Assembly (NCBI GenBank): GCA_964630235.1
Contig: CAZVUO010000002.1
Location: forward strand, 248,001-312,000
Direction of reading: 5' to 3'
Length of the DNA: 64,000 nt
Origin: JBFLYH01 sp964630235
GTDB taxonomy: Bacteria > Oederibacteriota > JAAXVQ01 > JAUVAV01
In this document: piece after piece, positions 1 to 7,287 of the stretch
Position numbering within the stretch: position 1 is the first letter of the stretch
How the letters are laid out: each line of letters opens with the position of its first letter
Notes under the pieces: model-generated
The model's input: the letters and a program-made list of their open reading frames with translations, nothing else
What the model was told of the DNA's origin: nothing
The model's database searches: none
Program-made: the position numbers and the translations under genes

Positions 1-522
1 ACCGACCGGCAGAAACTGACCGCCCTCACCACGCTCGACGAAAAAACCGGACTCTTCAATTTCCGCCACTTCAAGCTGTCCGTGAACGAAGAAATCAAGC
101 GCGCGGAGCGCTATAGCCGCCACCTGTCCCTGGTCATGATTGATATTGACCACTTCAAGCACTACAACGACACCAACGGCCATCCCATGGGCGATCTGCT
201 GCTCAAGGAGCTGTCCCTGATCCTCAAAGAGTCCATCCGCGAAACCGACATGGTCGCCCGTTTCGGAGGCGAGGAGTTCATTTTGCTCCTGCCGGAAACA
301 CCCCGCCGCGAAGCCCTTAAACTGGCGGAGAGCCTGCGCCTCCGCATTAAGAATCACGTCTTCCCCATGGAAGAGAAACAGCCCAATAAAGACCTGACCG
401 TCAGCATGGGCGTGGCGTCCTTTCCCTCCCGCAATGTCGTCTCGTCGGACACTCTGCTGGAACGGGCCGACAAGGCCCTGTACAAAGCCAAAAAACAAGG
501 ACGCAACCGGGTCTGCATCTGA
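1..522 (+). CDS. GGDEF diguanylate cyclase, 3' part only
   Basis: The reading frame is already open at base 1, so the N-terminus lies outside the window. The visible 173 residues are a complete GGDEF domain, which makes cyclic-di-GMP from two GTP. The domain opens with the usual LTTLDEKTGLFNFRHF stretch, has the metal/substrate segment DIDHFKHYND, and the signature GGEEF at about residues 89-93. An RxxD inhibitory I-site (RETD, about residues 80-83) sits five residues before it, so product inhibition is likely. All catalytic features look intact. The sensor or receiver region that would tell what it responds to is not visible. The next gene follows after 54 bases and has its own strong ribosome site. 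Confidence 0.93.
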   Translation, partial: TDRQKLTALTTLDEKTGLFNFRHFKLSVNEEIKRAERYSRHLSLVMIDIDHFKHYNDTNGHPMGDLLLKELSLILKESIRETDMVARFGGEEFILLLPETPRREALKLAESLRLRIKNHVFPMEEKQPNKDLTVSMGVASFPSRNVVSSDTLLERADKALYKAKKQGRNRVCI

Positions 523-576
523 TTTTTTTCGCATGATTTTACCGCCTCCTGGGTCTAATGGTTTAAGGAGGCACCC

Positions 577-957
577 ATGCCCAATTCCCGTACGCGCATC
601 CCGTTTCAAGCCATGGCTTCGGAATTGCGACGGCTCTCCCGCCAATTGGACGCGGCCCGCCGCCAAGGTCCCTGGCCCGTGGCGCATGCCTATGGACTGC
701 ACCGCTCCACCGCGCGCCTGGCGCGCGCCGTGCTGCTCGCCGCGAAGAACCAGGCCAGCGGCGCCAAGGCCGGCTATTATCAAAACGCCCTGTCCGCCGC
801 CCGCGCGGCGGAGATCTTGCTCGACCGGCCGCTGGAACGGCACTGGCTGTCGCGCCAGCGGCAGCGCCACCTGCGCCGCGACCTTGCCGGGCTGACCGCG
901 CTCCTGCTGCGCGTGGTGGCGGCGCTGAAAAACACCGCCCCCGGCTCTAAAAATTAG
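577..957 (+). CDS. Small basic helical protein, possibly four-helix bundle
   Basis: This 126-residue protein starts at an ATG preceded by AAGGAGG at ideal spacing. It is rich in Ala, Arg and Leu and is predicted by eye to be almost all alpha-helix, with about four amphipathic helices and a basic surface. The overall pattern resembles the four-helix-bundle family (S23/IVP type, which also includes the Avd accessory proteins), but no diagnostic motif is present and no reverse transcriptase lies nearby. It follows the GGDEF gene and could be co-transcribed with it. A GC-rich inverted repeat (GCGCCGG/CCGGCGC, 960-978) lies just after the stop but lacks a T-run. Function unknown. Confidence 0.6.
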   Translation: MPNSRTRIPFQAMASELRRLSRQLDAARRQGPWPVAHAYGLHRSTARLARAVLLAAKNQASGAKAGYYQNALSAARAAEILLDRPLERHWLSRQRQRHLRRDLAGLTALLLRVVAALKNTAPGSKN

Positions 958-1080
958 CGGCGCCGGACTTCCCGGCGCGGACACGCTTCACAAACAAAAC
1001 CGGAATTGCTGGATTACTTCCCACGGACATGACATGATAGGAAGGCCTTGCTGGGCGACTCTTTTTCGAGACGGGATCCC

Positions 1081-2010
1081 ATGCCCTTCCACTCTCCTGT
1101 TTTAGGACGCAAACTAAAATTCGGCCTGGCCCTGGGAGGCGGAGGAGCGCGCGGCCTGGCCCACATCGGCGTACTGCAAGCGCTCGAGGACGCGGGCCTC
1201 CGGCCCGATGTGGTGGTCGGCACATCCATGGGGGCGATCATGGGGGCGCTGTACGCGCACCTGCGGGACGCCAGGAAGATGGAGCAGGTGGTGCTGGCGC
1301 AGCTGCAGCACCCCAAAATGCGGCGGCTGGGCATGGAACAATTCGCGCGCACCCAAGCCCGCCACTTCCTGAAACGCAATCTCAACCAGGCCATCCAAAA
1401 CCTGGCCAAACTGTACCTGGTGACCGCGGCCTTGACGCGCGACCACATCATCGCCGCCGAGCAGGTCAAGGGCCTGCTCGCGCTGCTGCTGCCGGCGATC
1501 CAGATCTCCGAGCTCCCCCTGCCGTTCGCCGCCGTGGCCACGGACCTCCTGACCGGCAAGCCGTTCGTGTTCCGCGAGGGGCCGCTGCTTACAGCCGCGC
1601 AGGCCTCGGCCGCGATTCCCGGCGTGTTCGAACCCATCCAGTATGAGGGACGGCAGCTGGTGGACGGCGCCGTGGTGGCGCTAGTGCCCGTGCTGGAGAC
1701 CTTCGCCGCGGGCGCGGATTTTGTTTTGGCGGTGGATGTATCCCCGTTCCATCCCGCGCAGAAACCGTTCAAGACCGGCATTGAGATCTTTCTCCGGGCG
1801 GACATGATCAGCAATGCCACCCACCGGGATTACCAGCTGGAAAAAGCCGACGCCGTGATCGCCGTCCGGGACCTGCGGGCGGAATGGCATGAATTCGGAA
1901 AAACCCGGGCGATCATTGAAGCGGGTCAAGCCGGCGCGCTGCAATCCCTGCCCCAGGTGGCGGCCGCGATCCGCGACCGTCTGCCGTGGTGGAAGAGGTG
2001 GTTAAAATAA
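1081..2010 (+). CDS. Patatin-like phospholipase (RssA/NTE-type)
   Basis: A 309-residue patatin-fold serine hydrolase, likely acting on phospholipid or lysophospholipid acyl esters. The oxyanion-hole motif GGGGARG is at residues 19-25, the nucleophile elbow GTSMG puts the catalytic Ser at residue 49, and the Asp of the dyad is in DGA at about residue 195. The length and the lack of a signal peptide fit the cytoplasmic RssA/YchK-like group. ATG 1081 is chosen because the upstream in-frame TTG at 1048 has a ribosome site that is too close. A weak ACGGGA precedes 1081. The gene stands alone on the plus strand. The 375 bases after it are repeat-rich intergenic sequence. Confidence 0.9.
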   Translation: MPFHSPVLGRKLKFGLALGGGGARGLAHIGVLQALEDAGLRPDVVVGTSMGAIMGALYAHLRDARKMEQVVLAQLQHPKMRRLGMEQFARTQARHFLKRNLNQAIQNLAKLYLVTAALTRDHIIAAEQVKGLLALLLPAIQISELPLPFAAVATDLLTGKPFVFREGPLLTAAQASAAIPGVFEPIQYEGRQLVDGAVVALVPVLETFAAGADFVLAVDVSPFHPAQKPFKTGIEIFLRADMISNATHRDYQLEKADAVIAVRDLRAEWHEFGKTRAIIEAGQAGALQSLPQVAAAIRDRLPWWKRWLK

Positions 2011-2085
2011 GCGGGAAGCTCAAACAGGCCCTCGCAGCAAAAAGAGGTCTTTCGCATCCGTCCACTTGGGCGGCTTGAGGGATAA

Positions 2086-2194
2086 ATGAACTACCCCGCG
2101 ATAAATCGCGGGGTATCCAATACCATACCCTGAGCACCCTTTCATCTTATCCCCGCCCTGAAGGGCGGGGCTTTAATAAGCGAAAGGGTATAAA
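2086..2194. repeat. Dispersed double-palindrome repeat, copy 1
   Basis: About 108 bp with two consecutive perfect or near-perfect palindromes: ACCCCGCGATAAATCGCGGGGT, then CCCCGCCCTGAAGGGCGGGG. A second copy in the same orientation lies at 20728-20835, alike along the whole length by eye, including the non-palindromic spacer (CCTGAGCA.CCTTTCAT). It occupies the space after the patatin gene. It has no coding potential and may act as a transcript 3'-end stabiliser or be a REP/MITE-like mobile sequence. Confidence 0.8.
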
Positions 2195-2203
2195 GGATGA
2201 GGA

Positions 2204-2233
2204 TTGCGCCCATTTTCATGACCGTGCTATAAT
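2204..2233 (+). promoter_or_regulatory. Putative sigma-70-type promoter
   Basis: TTGCGC (2204-2209), an 18-base spacer and a perfect TATAAT (2228-2233). It reads toward the secreted protein at 2386. The resulting leader of about 145 bases would contain the paired-hairpin element at 2284-2353. Confidence 0.55.
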
Positions 2234-2283
2234 CCCTCGGTCTAACCAACCACTCGCCTTCACAATTGATTGTTTAAATTCGG

Positions 2284-2353
2284 CTGGACCCCGGCTTTCG
2301 CCGGGGTGACGGTCCTCGAAAATACTGTCATTCCGACGGAAGCCGGAATCCAG
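2284..2353. repeat. Paired-hairpin dispersed element, copy 1
   Basis: Two unequal hairpins facing each other. The first is GGACCCCGGC-tttc-GCCGGGGTGACG. The second is GTCATTCCGAC-ggaa-GCCGGAATCCAG. About 15 AT-rich bases separate them. A second copy with the same two hairpins in the opposite orientation is at 14309-14383. The single hairpin resembles the widespread ATTCC-stem repeats of many bacterial genomes (dRS3-like in shape). The pairing recalls BIME arrangements of REP sequences. Confidence 0.8.
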
Positions 2354-2385
2354 GTACTAAAATCAATTAAAGAGGAGTGAATATC

Positions 2386-2958
2386 ATGAAAAAGGGCCTA
2401 ATCTTGCTGGTACTCATCTGTCTGCTGACAGGGGCGCCGGCCGCCCGCGCCGAGGTATTCGGCACCGCGGGCATTCTGCGCCCGGGCAACTTCGCCTTCG
2501 GCATCGAGCCGTCCCTTACGTTCAACCCCAGCGATTTTGTCCTGTACCTGCACGGCGGCTTGGGCTTGACCCGCGGCATTGACCTGGATTTGAAACTGGG
2601 CTTGAGTTCGCAGATCTCTTTCGGGGGGGATGTCGAGTTCTCGCTGATCCCGGACAGCGCCCGCACGCCGGGGTTGTCTTTCACGGCCGGGGTCCACGGT
2701 TCGGACAATTTCGGGATGGACGCCATCCTCCTCCTCTCCAACCGCTTCGCCACATTCAGTCTCTACGGCGCGCTGGACGCGGACCTGGAATTCGTGGACA
2801 ATGGGACAGGCGGGACGGAGATCGTGGTTCCTTTTTATTTTGATATCGGGGTGGCGATTCCGGTGTCCCGCCAGCTGGAAGTGCTGCTGGAAGGCAATAT
2901 CGCCATTTCCAGCGCGGCTGCCAGCGGATTGTCAGGCGGGGTGATGATTTATTTCTAG
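2386..2958 (+). CDS. Small secreted beta-barrel-like protein
   Basis: A 190-residue protein with a clear Sec signal peptide (MKKGLILLVLICLLTG...ARA, cleavage about residue 23). The mature part is made of alternating hydrophobic/polar strands rich in Gly, Asp and Phe, ending in an aromatic residue (IYF), as in small outer-membrane beta-barrels. I cannot assign it to a named family. ATG 2386 is chosen because AGAGGAG lies at the right distance; the GTG at 2377 lies inside that ribosome site. It is monocistronic, with a sigma-70-like promoter at 2204-2233 and a repeat element in the leader. Confidence 0.75.
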   Translation: MKKGLILLVLICLLTGAPAARAEVFGTAGILRPGNFAFGIEPSLTFNPSDFVLYLHGGLGLTRGIDLDLKLGLSSQISFGGDVEFSLIPDSARTPGLSFTAGVHGSDNFGMDAILLLSNRFATFSLYGALDADLEFVDNGTGGTEIVVPFYFDIGVAIPVSRQLEVLLEGNIAISSAAASGLSGGVMIYF

Positions 2959-2979
2959 AAAAGGACCTTTGGGCAGGGA

Positions 2980-3076
2980 GTCATTGCGAGGAGTCCCCGC
3001 TGGGGACGACGAAGCAATCTCAATCTCGTGCAGATAAGATCAGGTTGCCACGCTCACTTCGTTCGCTCGCAATGAC
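2980..3076. repeat. Dispersed imperfect palindrome (GTCATTGCGAGG type)
   Basis: The outer arms GTCATTGCGAG and CTCGCAATGAC are inverted, with inner arms built on GACGAAGCAATCTC and GGTTGCCACGCTCACTTCG. Sequences of this kind recur in many unrelated bacterial genomes. Only one copy is present in this window. It fills the space after the stop of the gene at 2958. Confidence 0.7.
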
Positions 3077-3189
3077 ATTTTTTAACTTAAACTTTAATCC
3101 ATAGGGCCGTTCAAGTGGAGTGGTCCCCCGGACTAAAGTTCCCCGCAAGGGGGGACCAAAGGCCGGGGCTCCCTCCCTCCGCAAAAAAT

Positions 3190-3231
3190 CCCGCAAATCC
3201 TCCCGAAGGTCCTGCGGAGGGATTGAACGCC
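3190..3231. repeat. Short dispersed repeat, copy A
   Basis: This 42 bp stretch (CCCGCAAATCCTCCCGAAGG...GATTGAACGCC) matches 29755-29797 with about six mismatches and one indel by eye. Both copies lie just past the stop codon of a minus-strand gene: 2 bases here and about 15 bases at the other site. Confidence 0.6.
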
Positions 3232-3232
3232 C

Positions 3233-3523
3233 CTACGGTTTTTCGCCCACCTGATGTTTCCTTTCCTGTACCAGCTGGATGACCGCGATGGCTCCCAAAT
3301 TCAGGAAAATGAACAGGTTGGCCCCGATGATGATCCAGTCTTGCAGATGGATCCCGTAGGCGGTCCACAGCACCACGCCGGTCAGAAACGTCGCCAGGGT
3401 CCCGAAAGATATCCGGGCCGCGTCCGGGCGCCGCAGCCTGAGCACGAGCTGCGGAACAAAAGATGTTGCGGTCAGGGCGGCGGCGGCCACGCCGACCGCC
3501 GTCCACCATAGTGTTTCGGACAT
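3233..3523 (-). CDS. SemiSWEET / PQ-loop small sugar transporter
   Basis: A 96-residue membrane protein with three transmembrane helices, the standard size of a bacterial SemiSWEET subunit (MtN3 family). These act as dimers for facilitated sugar movement across the inner membrane. The PQ motif is in TM1 (SFVPQ, Pro24-Gln25). TM2 and TM3 follow at about residues 40-60 and 65-85, and the C-terminus is short and charged. It starts 15 bases after the stop of the upstream metallopeptidase and is the last gene of the TPR - unknown - hydG - YgjP-like operon. The substrate cannot be read from sequence. Confidence 0.85.
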   Translation of the reverse strand: MSETLWWTAVGVAAAALTATSFVPQLVLRLRRPDAARISFGTLATFLTGVVLWTAYGIHLQDWIIIGANLFIFLNLGAIAVIQLVQERKHQVGEKP

Positions 3524-3538
3524 CGCTTCCGCCTTGGT

Positions 3539-4345
3539 TCAGTTCAGTTCCAATTGCAGGGTGTTTTTCCGCAGCCACTGCCGCGCCCGCTGCACGGCCG
3601 GGTAATGCCTCCGCACCAATTCCCAGTACCGTTCGGAATGGTTGAGTTCCTCCAGGTGGGCGAGCTCGTGCACCAGCAGATAGTCGCGCACGCCGTCCGG
3701 AACCATGGCCACCCGCCAGTTGAAATGCAGCCGGCCGCTGGCCGAACAGCTTCCCCAGCGGGTCTGCTGGTCCCCGATCCGGATCTCATAGGGTTTGGCG
3801 GTCAGGGGACGCGCCAAGTCCGAAATCCGCTCGCGCACCAGGCGTTCGGCCTCCTGGTTGTACCATGCCTGCAGCTGCCGGCGGATTTCCGCTTGCGCCT
3901 GCCGCCGGACGTAGCAGAGCACGCAGTCGTTTTGCACCAGGACGCCCCGGCGGCGGGATGTGGCCGGCAGCACCACCAGCGGCAGACGGCGGCCGCGGTA
4001 CCAAAGCCGCGTGCCGGTTCCCAGCCGCAGGGCCAGCTGTCCGGCCAGCTTCTGGTGCTGGGCCTGGATCCATTCGGATTGGCGTTCGATGGTCTCCAGC
4101 ACCTCCCTCCGGGGCAGGCGCGGCGGATAGGAAACGCGCACCCGGCAGAACGTCTGCGCGGGATCGCCGAAAAGCGGCAACTGCCCGTCCGGGCTTTCGT
4201 CCGTCCAAACGCCGGCCGCGGATTCCTGGGCGTGGGGATCGGGCAGGACGCGCAGGCAAATATGCCGGTTGCGGCGGTCCGGAACCAGCTCGCAGCCGTA
4301 CGCGCGGCCGGCGACTTGCACCACGATCTCCCGGTTGCGGTCCAT
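3539..4345 (-). CDS. YgjP-like M48-type metallopeptidase (DUF45)
   Basis: A 268-residue protein of the YgjP/WLM-like DUF45 family. The zinc motif HELAHL followed by E.NHS lies near the C-terminus (about residues 215-226), preceded by the family's RWGSCS and FNWR motifs. Members are predicted soluble zinc peptidases of unknown substrate, often found with restriction or housekeeping genes. The start ATG 4345 follows GGGGAGGGGT and lies 17 bases after the hydG stop, so co-transcription with hydG is very likely. The N-terminal half (about residues 1-110) is less conserved and contains the Pro-rich stretch typical of the family. All metal ligands appear present. Confidence 0.88.
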   Translation of the reverse strand: MDRNREIVVQVAGRAYGCELVPDRRNRHICLRVLPDPHAQESAAGVWTDESPDGQLPLFGDPAQTFCRVRVSYPPRLPRREVLETIERQSEWIQAQHQKLAGQLALRLGTGTRLWYRGRRLPLVVLPATSRRRGVLVQNDCVLCYVRRQAQAEIRRQLQAWYNQEAERLVRERISDLARPLTAKPYEIRIGDQQTRWGSCSASGRLHFNWRVAMVPDGVRDYLLVHELAHLEELNHSERYWELVRRHYPAVQRARQWLRKNTLQLELN

Positions 4346-4362
4346 ACCCCTCCCCGTAAAAT

Positions 4363-5796
4363 TCAAAAGAATAAATCCCGCTCCCCCGCTTCCAGGCGGC
4401 GCAGCCTCGCCGCGGTCTCCGCGCGGGCCGGCGGCGGCAGCTGCTCCAGCCAATGCGCCAGCCGGTCCTCGCCGAGGCGCCGGGTTTCCGGCGCAGCAAA
4501 ATCCAGCAGGTATTCCTGGAACGTCAGCAAGGCGTTCGGCAGGCAATACGCTTTGATGTCGCCGGGCTTGATCAGCTCCATGATCTGCGCGCCGGTGCGT
4601 CCGCAGCGGTAACAGGCCGTGCAGAACGACGGCACTTGCCCGGCCGCCAGCACGCTGCGTACGATGTCGTCAAGGGTGCGGGTGTCGGAGACTTCAAACT
4701 GGCCGGCCGTGGAACGCGTCTCACGGGTATAGCCGCCGACCTCGGTATGGCTGCCGGCGGAGAGTTGGGACACGCCCGCGAGCAGCAACGCGTCGCGCAG
4801 CCGCGGATGCTCCCGGGTGGTCAGGATCAGGCCGGCGTAAGGCAGGGCCAGGCGCAGGACGGCCACCACCAGTTTGAATTGGTTGTCCGAGAGCTGGTAG
4901 GGGTGTTCGCCCAACTCGCCCTCGTCGCACAGGGGCGTGCCGTGCGCCACTTTCAGGCGGGGCACGGAAACCGCGTGCGGTCCAACCCCGTACCGCCGTT
5001 CCAGATATTGGCCGTGCAAAATCAGAGCGGTCACATCGAAGCGGTAATCAAACAACCCGAGCAGCACGCCGGTGGAAACGTCGTCCACGCCGGCCTGCAG
5101 GGCGCGGTCCATCACTGTGATCCGCCAGTCATAATCCGCCTTGGGCCCGGCCGGATGCATGCGGCGGTAGGTTTCCTGGTGGTAGGTCTCCTGAAAACAC
5201 TGGTAGGTGCCGATGCCAACCTGCTTGAGCGCGCGGAACTGCTCCACCGTGGGCGGCGCGATGTTCACGTTCACGCGCCGTATCTCGCCCTGCCGCGTGC
5301 GGGTGGCATAGATGGTCCGGAGGGCTTCCAGGATGTTTTCAAACGGATCCGCCTCGCCCGCGACCAGCAGCAGCCGTTTGTGCCCCTGCTCCTCCAGGCG
5401 GCGCACCTGATCCGCGATCTCAGCGGGACCCAGGCGGTGCCGGGGCAGGGCCTGGTTTTCACGGCGGTAGGCGCAGTAGAGGCAGCTGTTGGCGCAGTAG
5501 TTGGAAATATACAGGGGGGCGAAAAAGACCAGGCGCCGGCCGTAGATGCTCTCCTTGACTTCCCGCGCGGCGTCCATGATTTCGGCCAGAAGCGCCGGGT
5601 CGCGGTCCTGGTGAAGAAGCACGGCGGCTTCCTCGGCGGTGAGGCCCTGGCAGTCGCGGGCGCGGGCGGCCAGGGCGCGCGCCTGCTCAGGACGGGCGGC
5701 GTGCGCGCGCGCCAACATTGCCCACACCTCGGGTTCGGAAAAAATCCCGCCGGCCCGGGGGCTGCAAACCGGAAGGGTTGCCGCCTGTTCGTTCAT
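4363..5796 (-). CDS. hydG: [FeFe]-hydrogenase maturase HydG (radical SAM tyrosine lyase)
   Basis: HydG cleaves tyrosine to p-cresol, CO and cyanide and builds the iron synthon for the [FeFe]-hydrogenase H-cluster. The 477-residue length is typical. The radical-SAM CX3CX2C motif is CANSCLYC (Cys101, 105, 108) and the C-terminal cluster motif CX2CX22C is CTAC...C (about Cys392, 395, 418), which separates HydG from ThiH. The conserved CFQETYH, PAGPK and LGLFDYR segments are also present. ATG 5796 is chosen because it overlaps the upstream stop (ATGA). No hydrogenase, hydE or hydF lies in the window. It sits inside an operon with a TPR gene, an unknown gene, a metallopeptidase and SemiSWEET, which is an unusual neighbourhood for HydG. 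Confidence 0.95.
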   Translation of the reverse strand: MNEQAATLPVCSPRAGGIFSEPEVWAMLARAHAARPEQARALAARARDCQGLTAEEAAVLLHQDRDPALLAEIMDAAREVKESIYGRRLVFFAPLYISNYCANSCLYCAYRRENQALPRHRLGPAEIADQVRRLEEQGHKRLLLVAGEADPFENILEALRTIYATRTRQGEIRRVNVNIAPPTVEQFRALKQVGIGTYQCFQETYHQETYRRMHPAGPKADYDWRITVMDRALQAGVDDVSTGVLLGLFDYRFDVTALILHGQYLERRYGVGPHAVSVPRLKVAHGTPLCDEGELGEHPYQLSDNQFKLVVAVLRLALPYAGLILTTREHPRLRDALLLAGVSQLSAGSHTEVGGYTRETRSTAGQFEVSDTRTLDDIVRSVLAAGQVPSFCTACYRCGRTGAQIMELIKPGDIKAYCLPNALLTFQEYLLDFAAPETRRLGEDRLAHWLEQLPPPARAETAARLRRLEAGERDLFF

Positions 5797-6368
5797 TCGT
5801 CGAACGGTTCCGCCCCGGGAAACAGCGCCTCGGTTTCCCACGGCAGGTCCAGCAGACGGTGACGCGGACGGTCGCCGATCAGCATGCGGCCGCGCCGGCG
5901 ACCGCTGGCGGGTTGAAAAGCGGCCCACAGCGGTTCCGCCACGTGGATGGACCCGGCTTCCAGTTCGAGGTCGGAAAAATCCCAGGGGCCCAGTTTGAAG
6001 CCTTCCAGCCGCGCGCCTTCACTGGCGTCCTTCACCTCCAGCCGCAGCAGGTACGCGGTCTGCGCCAGGCCGTCCTGCTTGCGGCGGCCGCGGCAAGCCG
6101 TGGTCAGGCGCACGGTCAGGGTTACCAGCGGTTTCCCGGGGCCGGGACGATAGGCGATCTCCTGTTCGATCTGGATGGTCTGGCGCGTCCGCTGCACTTT
6201 CCAGACCGGCGCCGGCTCCGCGGCCGGGACCGCCGGGTGCGCGGATTCAGGAACCGGAGCGGCCGCCACCATGGCCGGCAGGTTTCCGCGTTCGTGCGCG
6301 CCTGTCCGGCGCCGGAGCACGGGCGATGGTCTCGGCTCTTCCTTGCGTGTGGGGATAACCGTCGGCAT
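5793..6368 (-). CDS. Unknown protein translationally coupled to hydG
   Basis: A 191-residue protein that I do not recognise. ATG 6368 is preceded by GAGGAGG; an earlier in-frame TTG (6416) is possible. The first 80 or so residues are Pro/Ala/Arg-rich and look disordered. The C-terminal half has a mixed beta pattern (EQEIAYRPGPGKPLVTLTVRL, then FKLGPWDFSDLEL), suggesting one compact domain. There is no signal peptide or membrane segment. Its stop overlaps the hydG start by four bases, so the two proteins are probably made in fixed ratio. Confidence 0.65.
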   Translation of the reverse strand: MPTVIPTRKEEPRPSPVLRRRTGAHERGNLPAMVAAAPVPESAHPAVPAAEPAPVWKVQRTRQTIQIEQEIAYRPGPGKPLVTLTVRLTTACRGRRKQDGLAQTAYLLRLEVKDASEGARLEGFKLGPWDFSDLELEAGSIHVAEPLWAAFQPASGRRRGRMLIGDRPRHRLLDLPWETEALFPGAEPFDE

Positions 6369-6412
6369 GCGTGTGGTCCTCCTCGTCCTATCCCGGCTCG
6401 CGGCCGGGAATC

Positions 6413-7159
6413 TCAATTCAAGGTCAGTCCTTTGGCCCAGTCCGCGAACCGTCCGCTCTGAACGGTCCGCGCCGCCCGGCGGCAGGCTTCCAGCTGTTCG
6501 TCCAGGTCCGGAATCTCCGCGAGCACTTTCCCGCGCTGGGTCTCCAATAATTTTTCGAGCAGGTCCAGGGAGCGCCGGTCCCCCACGTCCACGTGCGTGG
6601 CCTTGAGCCAGGCGCGGGCGGCTTCGGTGTAGCGTCCGAGCCCTTGCAGGCTCACGCCGAGATTTTTAAAAGCGTTGGCGCGCGACGGATCGAGGGCGAT
6701 GGCATGCTGGGCGTGGTCCAGGGCGGCGAGATATTCTCCCCGCGTGTTGAGGCAGTAAGCCAGGTTGTTGCGTAAAAAATAGAGGATGCGGGTATTGTCG
6801 GTCTTGTGGGTCAGCCCTTCGCGGTAAAAAGCAATCGCCGCTTCGGGCTGGTTGACCTGCTCGGCCAGCTGGCCGGACAGGAGCAGGCAGTCGGCCAGTT
6901 CATCCTGGCTGCGCGCGTGCTTCATCCACAACTTCAAATAATGATAGGCGCGTTCCTGCTGGCCGACGCGGCTGTAAAAAACCACCAGGGGTTCCAGGGC
7001 TTCCGCGCGCGGCCCCCGGGTTTTCAACTGCGCCAGCAGCTGCTGCTCGGTGCGCAAGGCCTCGGCGCTGCTGATCTGGGGCGCGTCCGGCATCTTGACG
7101 TAAAAATGCCGTTCGGAATTGTGCTCCGCTCCGGTCTTTTTATCCTGCGTCTCGCTCAT
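6413..7159 (-). CDS. TPR-repeat protein
   Basis: A 248-residue soluble protein with about three to four tetratricopeptide repeats between residues 45 and 200. Typical helix pairs include QERAYHYLKLWMKHA, PEAAIAFYREGL and GEYLAALDHAQHAIALDPSRANAF. Such repeats bind partner proteins. ATG 7159 is chosen because GGGGAGCAGG precedes it and the longer N-terminus is unlike a protein start. It opens the minus-strand operon that includes hydG, 44 bases before the next start. A perfect TTGACA -35 box lies upstream (7223-7228). Confidence 0.85.
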   Translation of the reverse strand: MSETQDKKTGAEHNSERHFYVKMPDAPQISSAEALRTEQQLLAQLKTRGPRAEALEPLVVFYSRVGQQERAYHYLKLWMKHARSQDELADCLLLSGQLAEQVNQPEAAIAFYREGLTHKTDNTRILYFLRNNLAYCLNTRGEYLAALDHAQHAIALDPSRANAFKNLGVSLQGLGRYTEAARAWLKATHVDVGDRRSLDLLEKLLETQRGKVLAEIPDLDEQLEACRRAARTVQSGRFADWAKGLTLN

Positions 7160-7200
7160 GCCTGCTCCCCGCGGTTCACCCGAACGCGCTGTATGCATAC

Positions 7201-7228
7201 GTTACAACCTCGCACACGGCGCTGTCAA
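7201..7228 (-). promoter_or_regulatory. Putative promoter of the TPR-hydG operon
   Basis: Minus strand: TTGACA (7228-7223), a 16-base spacer and TGTAAC (7206-7201). The -35 is perfect, the -10 is weak and the spacer is one base short of ideal. It is arranged back-to-back with the promoter at 7252-7280. Confidence 0.45.
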
Positions 7229-7251
7229 GCCCTCTAGCCGCCCCTTTCCAA

Positions 7252-7280
7252 TTGCCGCAGCCCCGCAAAGCATCTATAAT
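7252..7280 (+). promoter_or_regulatory. Promoter giving a probable leaderless transcript
   Basis: TTGCCG (7252-7257), an exact 17-base spacer and a perfect TATAAT (7275-7280). The expected start site is about 7287, on or beside the ATG at 7288. No ribosome site precedes that ATG. Confidence 0.7.
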
Positions 7281-7287
7281 TTCATGC

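Noticed and set aside
577..957. Diversity-generating retroelement accessory protein (Avd)
   Set aside because: The protein looks helical and basic like Avd, but there is no reverse transcriptase, template repeat or variable repeat nearby.
960..978. Intrinsic terminator after the small helical protein
   Set aside because: The stem is good (GCGCCGG/CCGGCGC) but no T-run follows.
4453..5862. 469-residue open frame antisense to hydG
   Set aside because: HydG motifs are unmistakable on the minus strand; the plus frame has no motif or ribosome site.
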